From NCBI GenBank assembly GCA_019245455.1, contig JAFARM010000253.1, forward strand, positions 1 through 5,999: a stretch of DNA of 5,999 nucleotides, written 5' to 3'. The notes under the pieces are model-generated. The model was not told the origin of the DNA and ran no database searches. It saw only the letters and a list, made by a program, of their open reading frames with translations. Source of the DNA: Sphingomonadaceae bacterium (lineage in GTDB: Bacteria > Pseudomonadota > Alphaproteobacteria > Sphingomonadales > Sphingomonadaceae). Every line of letters begins with the position of its first letter. Position 1 is the first letter of the stretch. Shown in pieces: positions 1 to 5,674 of this stretch. Position numbers and translations under genes: made by a program.

Positions 1-58
1 CAGGGATGCGCTGCTCGAGGCGTGGGCGGCGCGGGATGCGGCGGGCGAACCGCACTGA
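1..58 (+). CDS. C-terminal end of an unidentified upstream gene (partial)
   Basis: The frame beginning at base 2 stays open and ends at TGA 56-58, giving the tail RDALLEAWAARDAAGEPH. The Ala/Arg/Glu-rich composition and GC-ending codons resemble a real protein C-terminus, and a stop just before the repeat is a natural gene end. Eighteen residues are too few to recognise a family. It is on the same strand as mcr with a 95-bp gap, so it could be the preceding gene of an operon. It could also be chance open frame in high-GC DNA. Confidence 0.45.
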   Translation, partial: RDALLEAWAARDAAGEPH

Positions 59-60
59 GT

Positions 61-132
61 GTCATCCCCGCGCAAGCGGGGACCCATCTCCGCAAGCCTC
101 GGGAGATGGGTCCCCGCTTTCGCGGGGATGAC
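61..132. repeat. REPIN-like inverted repeat, CCCCGC/GCGGGG family
   Basis: Two 31-nt arms (61-91 and 102-132) are reverse complements with a single mismatch (C73 against the partner of T120), separated by a 10-nt loop (92-101). Each arm is itself a small hairpin: CCCCGC (66-71), loop GCAA, GCGGGG (76-81) on the left, and CCCCGC (112-117), loop TTTC, GCGGGG (122-127) on the right. The outer ends are GTCAT and ATGAC. This matches the general form of REP doublets (REPINs) spread by RAYT-type transposases, and repeats of this look are common between genes in sphingomonads. No transposase is present here, so mobility in trans is inferred. The element lies between the upstream stop and the mcr ribosome binding site, where the RNA hairpin could affect transcript stability or partial termination. 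A peptide read from it (starting at GTG 59) is not a gene. Confidence 0.9.
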
Positions 133-153
133 AGGTAGAGAAGAGGGACGACG

Positions 154-3100
154 ATGGCCACGAAGACCGCGCCGACTGCCGCCGCCGCCGACGGGTCCGC
201 AGCGCCGACCGCTGCGCCGCGTCCCGCCGCCACCGGCCGCCTCGCCGGCAAGGTCGCGCTCGTGACCGGCGCGGCGGGCAACCTCGGCGGGGAGATCGCG
301 CGGCATTATCTGAGCGAGGGCGCTACGGTCGTCTTCACCGGCCGCACCCAGGCGAGGATCGACGCCGCCATGGCCGCCGCGCTCGCCGACACGGGGGCGG
401 AGGCGGAGCGGGCGAGTGCCGTCGCGATGGATGGGGCAGATGCTGCGTCGTGCCGCGCGGGCATGGCGGAGATCGTCAGGCGCCACGGCCGGCTCGACAT
501 CCTGGTCAACAACGCCGGCTCGGCCGGGCCGAAGCAGCCCTTGGAGCGCCTGCCGCTGTCCGCCGCCGACCTCGCCGAGCTGAAGGCCGCCGGCGGCACC
601 GACACCGAGACGGTCGGCGACGCCGCGCGCAACATCCTGGGCGTCAGCTGGAACATGGTCCGCGCCGCCGTGCCGGTGCTCGCCGAGGGCGCGTCGATCA
701 TCAACGTCTCGACGATCTTCAGCCGCACGCATTATTACGGCCGCACCGCCTACACCGTGCCCAAGGCGGCATTAAACGCCCTGTCGCGCGAGCTGAGCCT
801 CGAGCTCGGGCCGCGCGGTATCCGCGTCAACCTTGTCTTCCCGGGCCCGATCGCGTCGGAGCGCATCCGCACCGTCTTCGCCGCGATGGATACGATGCGC
901 GGCGACGACCCCGGCACGACGGCGGGACAGTTCTTCGACCTGATGAGCTTCGAGCGCTCGGTCGACGGCGCGCCGCGGGCCAAGACCTTCCCGACGCCGC
1001 GCGACATCGCGCTGACCTGCGTCTTCCTCGGCTCCGACGACAGCGCCGCGTTCAACGGCCACGACTTCGAGGTGACGCACGGCATGACCGTGCGCAAGGA
1101 GAGCCGCTCGACCTATCTTGAGCGCCCGACGATGCGCTCGATCGATGGCGTGGGCTTGGGCATCGTCGTCGTCGCCGGCAGCGAGGTCGATGACGCGGTG
1201 GCGGTCGCCCGCGTCCAGGCCGACGCCGGGGCCGAGGTGCTGATCGGCTGCAACACCGCGGCCGATGTCGCTGCCGCCGAAGCACAGGTCGCCGGCGCAC
1301 CGCGCATCCGCGTCGCCCACTTCCCGCGCGACGACCACGACGTCATGGACGCCGCGCTCGCCGCCTTCACCGACGCGGCGGTGCCGGTGACCGGCGCGAT
1401 CATCCTGCCCGCCTTCGGTCCCGACCGCTTCACCGGCACGCTCGCCGACGCCGACGACGCCGCGGTCGACGCCTTCGTCGACGGGGAGCTGGTCGGCTCT
1501 GTCGCCGTCGCGCGGACGCTCAGCCGCTACTGGTCGCGCCACGACAGCTTGGTCCACGATCCGCGCTTCATCTTCATGGGCAACGCGTCCGACGGGCGCG
1601 GCGATATCTGGGCCAACTTCCACCGGGCGATGGTCGAGCAGCTGGTCCGCGTCTGGCGCGACGAGAGCGAGGTCGACGTGGCGCACGGTCGGCGGCGGCA
1701 GCTGGAATGGGGCAACGCCATCGTCCGCTTCGCCAACACGGAAGCTGAGAACCTGCCCTTCGCGGCGGGGCAGGCGGCGCGGACGCTCTTGAAGGAGCGC
1801 AAGATCCATTCGGTCAACCTCTACCTGCCGCCCAGCATCGGCGAAGCGACCGGCGCGCGGCGGGCGATGGTCGGGTTCAGCGAGAACATCACCGGCCTCC
1901 ACCTCGGCAAGGTGGCGCTGATCACCGGCGGCTCGGCCGGCATCGGCGGGCAGGTGGCGCGGCTGCTGGCGCTCGCCGGAGCCAAGGTGATGATCGTCGC
2001 CCGGCGCGAGGGCGAGCTGGCGACGATGCGCGCGCGGATCGTCGGCGAGCTGGAGGATGTCGGCTTCTCCGGCGTCGAGCGGCGCGTGCGGACCCTCTCC
2101 GGCGTCGACGTCGGCGATTTCGTCAGCCTCGACCGCGCCGTCGACGAGACGCTGAAGGCGTTCGGCCGCATCGACTATCTGATCAACAACGCCGGCGTGT
2201 CGGGGGCCGAGGAGATGGTCGTCGACATGGACGTCGAGGCGTGGCGCTACACGCTGAACGCCAACCTCATCTCCAACTACGCTTTGATGCACCGCATCGT
2301 GCCGTTGATGAAGGCGCAGGGCAGCGGCTATATCCTCAACGTTTCCAGCTACTTCGGCGGTGAGAAGTACCTTGCCGTCGCCTACCCGAACCGCGCCGAC
2401 TATGCCGTGTCGAAGTCCGGGCAGCGGGCGATGGCCGAGACGATGGGCCGCTTCCTGGGGCCCGAGATCCAGATCAACGCCATCGCGCCGGGCCCAGTCG
2501 ACGGCGACCGTTTGTCGGGCAAGGACGGCAAGGCCGGGCTGTTCGACCGCCGCGGCAAATTGATCCTTGAGAACAAGCGGCTGAACGCGGTCCACGCCGC
2601 CACCGTCAAGGCGGTGCGCCGCGGCGTCCGCGTCGAGGCGGTGCTGACGCGGCTGGCGCGGAACGACATCGCGCGGATGGCGCACGACACGGCGAACCCG
2701 CGCGAGCTGCGCGACCTGGCGCTCGAGGCGGCGCGGAGCGGCACCGACGATTCGACCTGGGGCCGCTTCCTGATGACCGAGAGCATGGCGACGCGGCTGT
2801 CGGCGCGGCTGCGGCTGGGCGGCTACTACCTCGACGCGCCGCTGCTCGCCGGACGGCCCGACGGCGGCTGGCTGCTGCGGACGCCGCCCGACGACGTGCC
2901 CTTCCTGCCGCGCGCGGCGATCGCGGCGGAGGCGGCCAAGGTCGGCAAGGGCGTGCTGTCGCAGCTCCACCTCGGGCGGATGCCGACCGAGCACGACGTG
3001 GCGCAGGCAACCGTGTTCTTCCTCGCCGACCGCGCGGTCAGCGGCGAGACGTTCATGCCGTCGGGCGGCCTCAACGTCGAGCGCTCGACGACCGAGCGCG

Positions 3101-3855
3101 AGCTGTTCGGCAGCCCCAAGCAGGAGCGCTTGGACCAGATGCGCGGCCGCACCGTGTGGCTGATCGGCGAGCATCTCGTCGACCACCTCGCGGAAGCCGC
3201 GCGCGCCTTCGTCGAGGAGTGCCACGTCGCCAAGGTGGTGCTGATCACGCGGAGCGAGGCGGCGGCGGCGGCGATCACGGCCCAGCTCGAGGATCTACCG
3301 CCGGGGCACATCGTCACGCAGCGCTGCGACGGCGACATTGAGCCGTGCCTCGACGCCGTGCGCACCGTCTGGGGGCCGCCGACGACGATCGTGTCGACAC
3401 CGTTCGCGCCGCTGCCCGACGCGCTGTTCGAGCCCGCCGGCGCGCTGACGCCGCTGGCGTTCGCGGCGGCGATCGAGGGCAACCTGACCCACCACTTCCG
3501 CGTCGCGCGCAAGGCGTCGCTGGTCGACCAGACGCAGCTCGTGCTGGTCTCCCCCGACGTCGCCGAGGGGCAGGCGGGGCCGGCCTTCGCGCTGGCCAAT
3601 TTCTTCAAGACGACGCTCCACGCGTTCACGGCGACGGTGGCGGTCGAGAACGAGCGGCTGGTCCACGAGGTACCGGTCAACCAGGTCAACCTGACGCGCC
3701 GCGTTCGCTCCGAGGAGCCGCGCAACCTCGAGGAGCATCTGGAGGAGGTCAAGCGCTTCGCCCGCGCCGTGCTGCTGGCGGGCGCGCCGCTGCCCGACGC
3801 CGAGGACAGCCGCTACCGCGCGCGCATCTACCGCGGCACGTCGATCACCGTTTAG
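154..3855 (+). CDS. mcr: Bifunctional malonyl-CoA reductase (NADPH), four SDR folds
   Basis: The product has 1233 residues; the Chloroflexus-type enzyme has about 1220. It makes 3-hydroxypropionate from malonyl-CoA in two NADPH-dependent steps in the cytoplasm. By analogy with the characterised enzyme, the C-terminal half makes malonate semialdehyde and the N-terminal half reduces it to the alcohol. SDR fold 1 (about 28-325) has the cofactor motif TGAAGNLG (38-45), NNAG (119-122), NVST (184-187) and catalytic Y200xxxK204. Fold 2 (about 330-570) lacks the motifs. Fold 3 (about 582-975) has TGGSAGIG (591-598), NNAG (678-681), NVSS (729-732) and Y750xxxK754. Fold 4 (about 998-1233) is degenerate, ending RGTSITV. 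I recognise long stretches shared with the Chloroflexus protein, such as PNRADYAVSK and GLHLGKVALITGGSAGIGG. ATG 154 is preceded by AGAGGGA (142-148) five bases upstream. Residues 1-27 are an Ala/Pro/Thr-rich extension about 23 residues longer than in Chloroflexus. No frameshift or internal stop is seen. Confidence 0.95.
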   Translation: MATKTAPTAAAADGSAAPTAAPRPAATGRLAGKVALVTGAAGNLGGEIARHYLSEGATVVFTGRTQARIDAAMAAALADTGAEAERASAVAMDGADAASCRAGMAEIVRRHGRLDILVNNAGSAGPKQPLERLPLSAADLAELKAAGGTDTETVGDAARNILGVSWNMVRAAVPVLAEGASIINVSTIFSRTHYYGRTAYTVPKAALNALSRELSLELGPRGIRVNLVFPGPIASERIRTVFAAMDTMRGDDPGTTAGQFFDLMSFERSVDGAPRAKTFPTPRDIALTCVFLGSDDSAAFNGHDFEVTHGMTVRKESRSTYLERPTMRSIDGVGLGIVVVAGSEVDDAVAVARVQADAGAEVLIGCNTAADVAAAEAQVAGAPRIRVAHFPRDDHDVMDAALAAFTDAAVPVTGAIILPAFGPDRFTGTLADADDAAVDAFVDGELVGSVAVARTLSRYWSRHDSLVHDPRFIFMGNASDGRGDIWANFHRAMVEQLVRVWRDESEVDVAHGRRRQLEWGNAIVRFANTEAENLPFAAGQAARTLLKERKIHSVNLYLPPSIGEATGARRAMVGFSENITGLHLGKVALITGGSAGIGGQVARLLALAGAKVMIVARREGELATMRARIVGELEDVGFSGVERRVRTLSGVDVGDFVSLDRAVDETLKAFGRIDYLINNAGVSGAEEMVVDMDVEAWRYTLNANLISNYALMHRIVPLMKAQGSGYILNVSSYFGGEKYLAVAYPNRADYAVSKSGQRAMAETMGRFLGPEIQINAIAPGPVDGDRLSGKDGKAGLFDRRGKLILENKRLNAVHAATVKAVRRGVRVEAVLTRLARNDIARMAHDTANPRELRDLALEAARSGTDDSTWGRFLMTESMATRLSARLRLGGYYLDAPLLAGRPDGGWLLRTPPDDVPFLPRAAIAAEAAKVGKGVLSQLHLGRMPTEHDVAQATVFFLADRAVSGETFMPSGGLNVERSTTERELFGSPKQERLDQMRGRTVWLIGEHLVDHLAEAARAFVEECHVAKVVLITRSEAAAAAITAQLEDLPPGHIVTQRCDGDIEPCLDAVRTVWGPPTTIVSTPFAPLPDALFEPAGALTPLAFAAAIEGNLTHHFRVARKASLVDQTQLVLVSPDVAEGQAGPAFALANFFKTTLHAFTATVAVENERLVHEVPVNQVNLTRRVRSEEPRNLEEHLEEVKRFARAVLLAGAPLPDAEDSRYRARIYRGTSITV

Positions 3856-3865
3856 GGGGGCGGGC

Positions 3866-3957
3866 GTCACGCTGGCGCAGGCCAGCATCCAGGTGCGTGC
3901 ACGACGGCGGACCGACGCCTTGGCGCAACCGTGGATGCTGGCCTGCGCCAGCATGAC
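3866..3957. repeat. REPIN-like inverted repeat, GCTGGC/GCCAGC family, copy 1
   Basis: Arms 3866-3891 and 3932-3957 (26 nt each) are reverse complements with one mismatch (C3870). The central loop is 40 nt. Each arm carries its own mini-hairpin: GCTGGC (3871-3876), loop GCAG, GCCAGC (3881-3886) on the left; GCTGGC (3937-3942), loop CTGC, GCCAGC (3947-3952) on the right. The element starts 10 bases after the mcr stop codon, with a G-run between, so its RNA stem could protect the mcr 3' end or reduce readthrough. There is no U-tract after the stem, so it is not a standard intrinsic terminator. It is also copy 1 of a duplicated unit (see the element at 4074). Confidence 0.9.
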
Positions 3958-3985
3958 TCGTGGGGGAATGTCGCGCCTAAGCCCG

Positions 3986-4061
3986 GATGCTGGAGGGCGC
4001 GCCGTTGTCCGACGCCGAGGACAGCCGCTACCGCGCGCGCACCTATCGCGGCACGTCGATC
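3986..4061 (+). pseudogene. Duplicated, decayed 3' end of mcr
   Basis: Bases 3989-4061 align with 3774-3846 inside the mcr 3' end at a constant offset of 215 bases, with 5 mismatches in 73 positions and an identical run of 33 bases (3794-3826 against 4009-4041). In the mcr frame the copy reads LEGAPLSDAEDSRYRARTYRGTSI against LAGAPLPDAEDSRYRARIYRGTSI. Three substitutions change the residue (A to E, P to S, I to T) and two are silent. After the shared TCGATC there is a net loss of 7 bases relative to the original, so the mcr TAG is lost as a frame end and the copy runs on into the following repeat. There is no room for a full gene upstream, so it cannot encode a reductase. It is either a partial tandem duplication or the last trace of a second mcr copy. 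Confidence 0.85.
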
Positions 4062-4073
4062 TTAGAGCTCGGC

Positions 4074-4165
4074 GTCATGCTGGCGCAGGCCAGCATCCAC
4101 GTCCGCGCCAGGGTGCCGGCCGACCGTCGCGCACGACCGTGGATGCTGGCCTTCGCCAGCAGGAC
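4074..4165. repeat. REPIN-like inverted repeat, GCTGGC/GCCAGC family, copy 2
   Basis: Arms 4074-4101 and 4138-4165 (28 nt each) are reverse complements with two mismatches, and the loop is 36 nt. The end-to-end length, 92 bp, is the same as the copy at 3866-3957. The arms differ from that copy at only three positions across the 52 bases compared, while the central 40 positions match at about 22 without gaps by hand count. Strong arm conservation with a diverged loop fits selection on, or recent copying of, the arms. Both copies are followed by GAC-TCG. The mini-hairpin on the right has the loop CTTC rather than CTGC. It lies about 80 bases upstream of the hydrolase start. Confidence 0.9.
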
Positions 4166-4247
4166 TCGCGCTTTGAAAAAGCTATGGCCAAACCTCGCGC
4201 TGCGCGGCAAACCAGCCTTAAATCACAACGCTTGGAGAGTACCGCCG
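4166..4247 (+). promoter_or_regulatory. Leader of the hydrolase gene; likely promoter region, boxes uncertain
   Basis: This 82-bp gap between the repeat and the hydrolase ATG is locally richer in A and T than its surroundings (TTTGAAAAAG at 4172-4181, CTTAAATCAC at 4217-4226). TTAAAT (4218-4223) is a possible -10-like element, and TTGAAA (4173-4178) resembles a -35 box, but their spacing is far too long for them to work together. A promoter is expected here because the preceding sequence is repeat and gene debris, but I cannot assign it firmly. Confidence 0.25.
4234..4239 (+). promoter_or_regulatory. Ribosome binding site that fixes the hydrolase start
   Basis: GGAGAG lies eight bases before ATG 4248. 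It supports that codon over the in-frame ATG at 3987, which lies in the mcr-tail duplicate and would place 87 residues of mcr debris and repeat ahead of a signal peptide. Confidence 0.75.
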
Positions 4248-5204
4248 ATGCCGCGCGTCCTGATTGCCGCCACCCTCGCCGTGGCCGCCGCACCTGCGCT
4301 CGCCGCGCCGCAGCCCGACCAGATCGTCGTCTTCGGCGACAGCCTGGTCGACGCCGGCAACGTCTATCTCGCCACCGGCGGGGCGACGCCGTCGGCGGCG
4401 CAGGGATACTTCGCCGGCCGCTTCACCAACGGGCCGGATTATACCGACCTGCTCAACCCGCGGCTGTTCGGGCACCTGTCGACGGCGGCGCTCGCCGGCG
4501 GCAACAATTATGCCTTCGGCGGCGCGTCGATCGTCACCAGCAACTACGCCGTGCCCAACCTGACGACGCAGCTCGGGCTGTACGCGGCGGGCAGCGCCCT
4601 GTTCGGCCTGACGCCGAAGACGGTCGATCCCAAGGCGCTCTACGTCATCAACCTGGGTGGCAACGACGTCTTTGCCGAGGACAGCGGCACCATTCCGGCG
4701 GCGAGCATCCCGGCCTATGACGCGACGGCGGCGGCGACGCTCGCCGGGGCGGTGCAAACGCTGGCCAACCTCGGCGCGACGCGGGTGCTCGTCACCGGCG
4801 TTCCCGTCGCCGACGCCAACGGGCTCGCGCTCGACGCCGCGGTCCAGTCGGCGCTCAACGGCCTGACGTTGCCGAACACCGCGCTGTATCGCTTCAGCTA
4901 TCTGAACTTCTTCGCCGCGCTCGCCGCCGATCCGGCGAAGTTCGGCGTCGCCCCGTTCACCCATCTGCCGTCGGACGGCTGCTTCAGCCACCTTGCGCCG
5001 CCCGCGACGGCCGACTGCAGCGGCTATTTCTCGGTCGACGGCACCCATCCGATCGCGCCGATCCAGGCGGCGATCTTCCGCGAGGTCGCGCACGACACCG
5101 GCATCGGCACCGTTCCCGAGCCCGCCGCCTGGGCGCTGATGGTCGCCGGCTTCGGCCTGATCGGCACCGCCGTCCGCCGCCGCGCGGCGGTCGTCGCGGC
5201 GTGA
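4248..5204 (+). CDS. Secreted SGNH/GDSL hydrolase with PEP-CTERM sorting signal
   Basis: The product has 318 residues. Residues 1-20 form a signal peptide (MPRVLIAATLAVAAAPALA, likely cut after ALA). Block I is VFGDSLVDAGN with nucleophile Ser32; block III is LGGND with Asn139 and Asp140; block V is DGTHP with Asp264 and His267, completing the Ser-Asp-His site. A small Cys pair region (SDGCFSH and ADCSG) could form a disulfide. The family hydrolyses esters, including lipids; the substrate here is unknown. The C-terminus is a PEP-CTERM tail: VPEP (289-292), Trp295, a hydrophobic stretch to about 309 and Arg310-312. Such tails are processed by an exosortase and usually go with an exopolysaccharide-linked surface system, neither of which is in the window. 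An in-frame open stretch extends upstream to 3987, but the ribosome binding site and signal peptide support ATG 4248. The stop overlaps the start of the FKBP gene. Confidence 0.9.
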   Translation: MPRVLIAATLAVAAAPALAAPQPDQIVVFGDSLVDAGNVYLATGGATPSAAQGYFAGRFTNGPDYTDLLNPRLFGHLSTAALAGGNNYAFGGASIVTSNYAVPNLTTQLGLYAAGSALFGLTPKTVDPKALYVINLGGNDVFAEDSGTIPAASIPAYDATAAATLAGAVQTLANLGATRVLVTGVPVADANGLALDAAVQSALNGLTLPNTALYRFSYLNFFAALAADPAKFGVAPFTHLPSDGCFSHLAPPATADCSGYFSVDGTHPIAPIQAAIFREVAHDTGIGTVPEPAAWALMVAGFGLIGTAVRRRAAVVAA

Positions 5205-5593
5205 TCGCGCCGATCGTCCTGATCGCCGCCGCGGCAGCGCCCACCGTCCTGCCCGGCGGCACGGCGGTGATCGAGCGGCAGGCCGGCAGCGGCCCCGCGG
5301 CGACGCCCGGGCAGACGGTGACGGTCGATTACACCGGCTGGCTCGACGCCGGCGGTGGACGGCACGGCACGCAGTTCGATTCGTCGATTGGCCGCGGCCC
5401 GTTCACCTTCGTCCTTGGTGCCGGCCAAGTCATTCCCGGTTGGGACGAAGGCGTCGCGGGGATGAAGGTTGGGGGCAAGCGCACGCTGCTGATCCCGGCG
5501 GCGCAGGGCTACGGCGACCGTAGCGCGGGCGAGGATATCCCGCCGGGCGCGGCGCTGGTGTTCGACGTCGCGCTGCTGGCCGTCGCGCCTTAG
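5201..5593 (+). CDS. FKBP-type peptidyl-prolyl cis-trans isomerase
   Basis: The 130-residue product is a single FKBP domain (about 20-128) that catalyses proline cis-trans isomerisation during protein folding. Recognisable landmarks are VDYTGWL (Tyr44), FDSS (Phe59, Asp60), Arg65, Phe68, the QVIPGWDEG segment (Val77, Ile78, Trp81), Tyr104, IPPG (Ile113) and Phe121, matching the binding-pocket residues of FKBP12-like enzymes. The start is GTG 5201, overlapping the hydrolase TGA as GTGA; there is no clear ribosome binding site and no ATG ahead of the domain, so translation is probably coupled. The first 13 residues (MIAPIVLIAAAAA) are hydrophobic but short and without a basic residue, so export to the periplasm is possible but not certain. 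A role in folding the hydrolase is suggested only by gene coupling. Confidence 0.92.
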   Translation: MIAPIVLIAAAAAPTVLPGGTAVIERQAGSGPAATPGQTVTVDYTGWLDAGGGRHGTQFDSSIGRGPFTFVLGAGQVIPGWDEGVAGMKVGGKRTLLIPAAQGYGDRSAGEDIPPGAALVFDVALLAVAP

Positions 5594-5661
5594 CGCGGGG
5601 CTTTGCCGCACGCGGCGGCGCTGGTAGCGAGGAGCGCGACGCCGCGCGCGACGGCGACCGA

Positions 5662-5668
5662 GGGGGAG
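5662..5668 (+). promoter_or_regulatory. Ribosome binding site that fixes the transporter start
   Basis: GGGGGAG lies six bases before GTG 5675. The frame is open all the way back to the FKBP stop, and no in-frame ATG precedes the first membrane segment, so this purine run decides the start. Confidence 0.7.
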
Positions 5669-5674
5669 ACCACC

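Noticed and set aside
61..132. CRISPR array or tRNA-like structure
   Set aside because: The repeats are inverted pairs, not regularly spaced direct repeats, and no tRNA arms or conserved T-loop are present.
59..265. Small open frame starting in the first repeat (product with VPAFAGMT)
   Set aside because: Its recognisable part is just the translated palindrome, a well-known source of spurious small proteins, and the rest overlaps mcr out of frame.
772..3225. Long open frame of 817 codons on the minus strand opposite mcr
   Set aside because: It lies wholly inside the convincing mcr gene; its Arg/Ala/Asp/Val-rich, low-complexity product matches the usual antisense shadow of GC-rich codon usage and no family.
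4183..4204. Sigma-54-type promoter (TGGCC ... CTGC) before the PEP-CTERM gene
   Set aside because: Some PEP-CTERM genes use such promoters, but the GG and GC elements here are off the required spacing by a base and the rest of the consensus is poor.
3893..4720. Plus-strand open frame across both later repeats and into the hydrolase gene
   Set aside because: It is translated repeat, then the mcr-tail copy out of its native frame, then the hydrolase in a wrong frame; composition is Arg/Ala-rich without motifs.
5594..5661. Intrinsic terminator after the FKBP gene
   Set aside because: There are GC-rich short complementarities but no clear stem followed by a T-run.
5594..5674. Readthrough or fusion between FKBP and the MFS transporter
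   Set aside because: The two genes share a frame with only TAG 5591-5593 between them, but 27 stop-free codons are unremarkable at this GC content, and the transporter has its own ribosome binding site.
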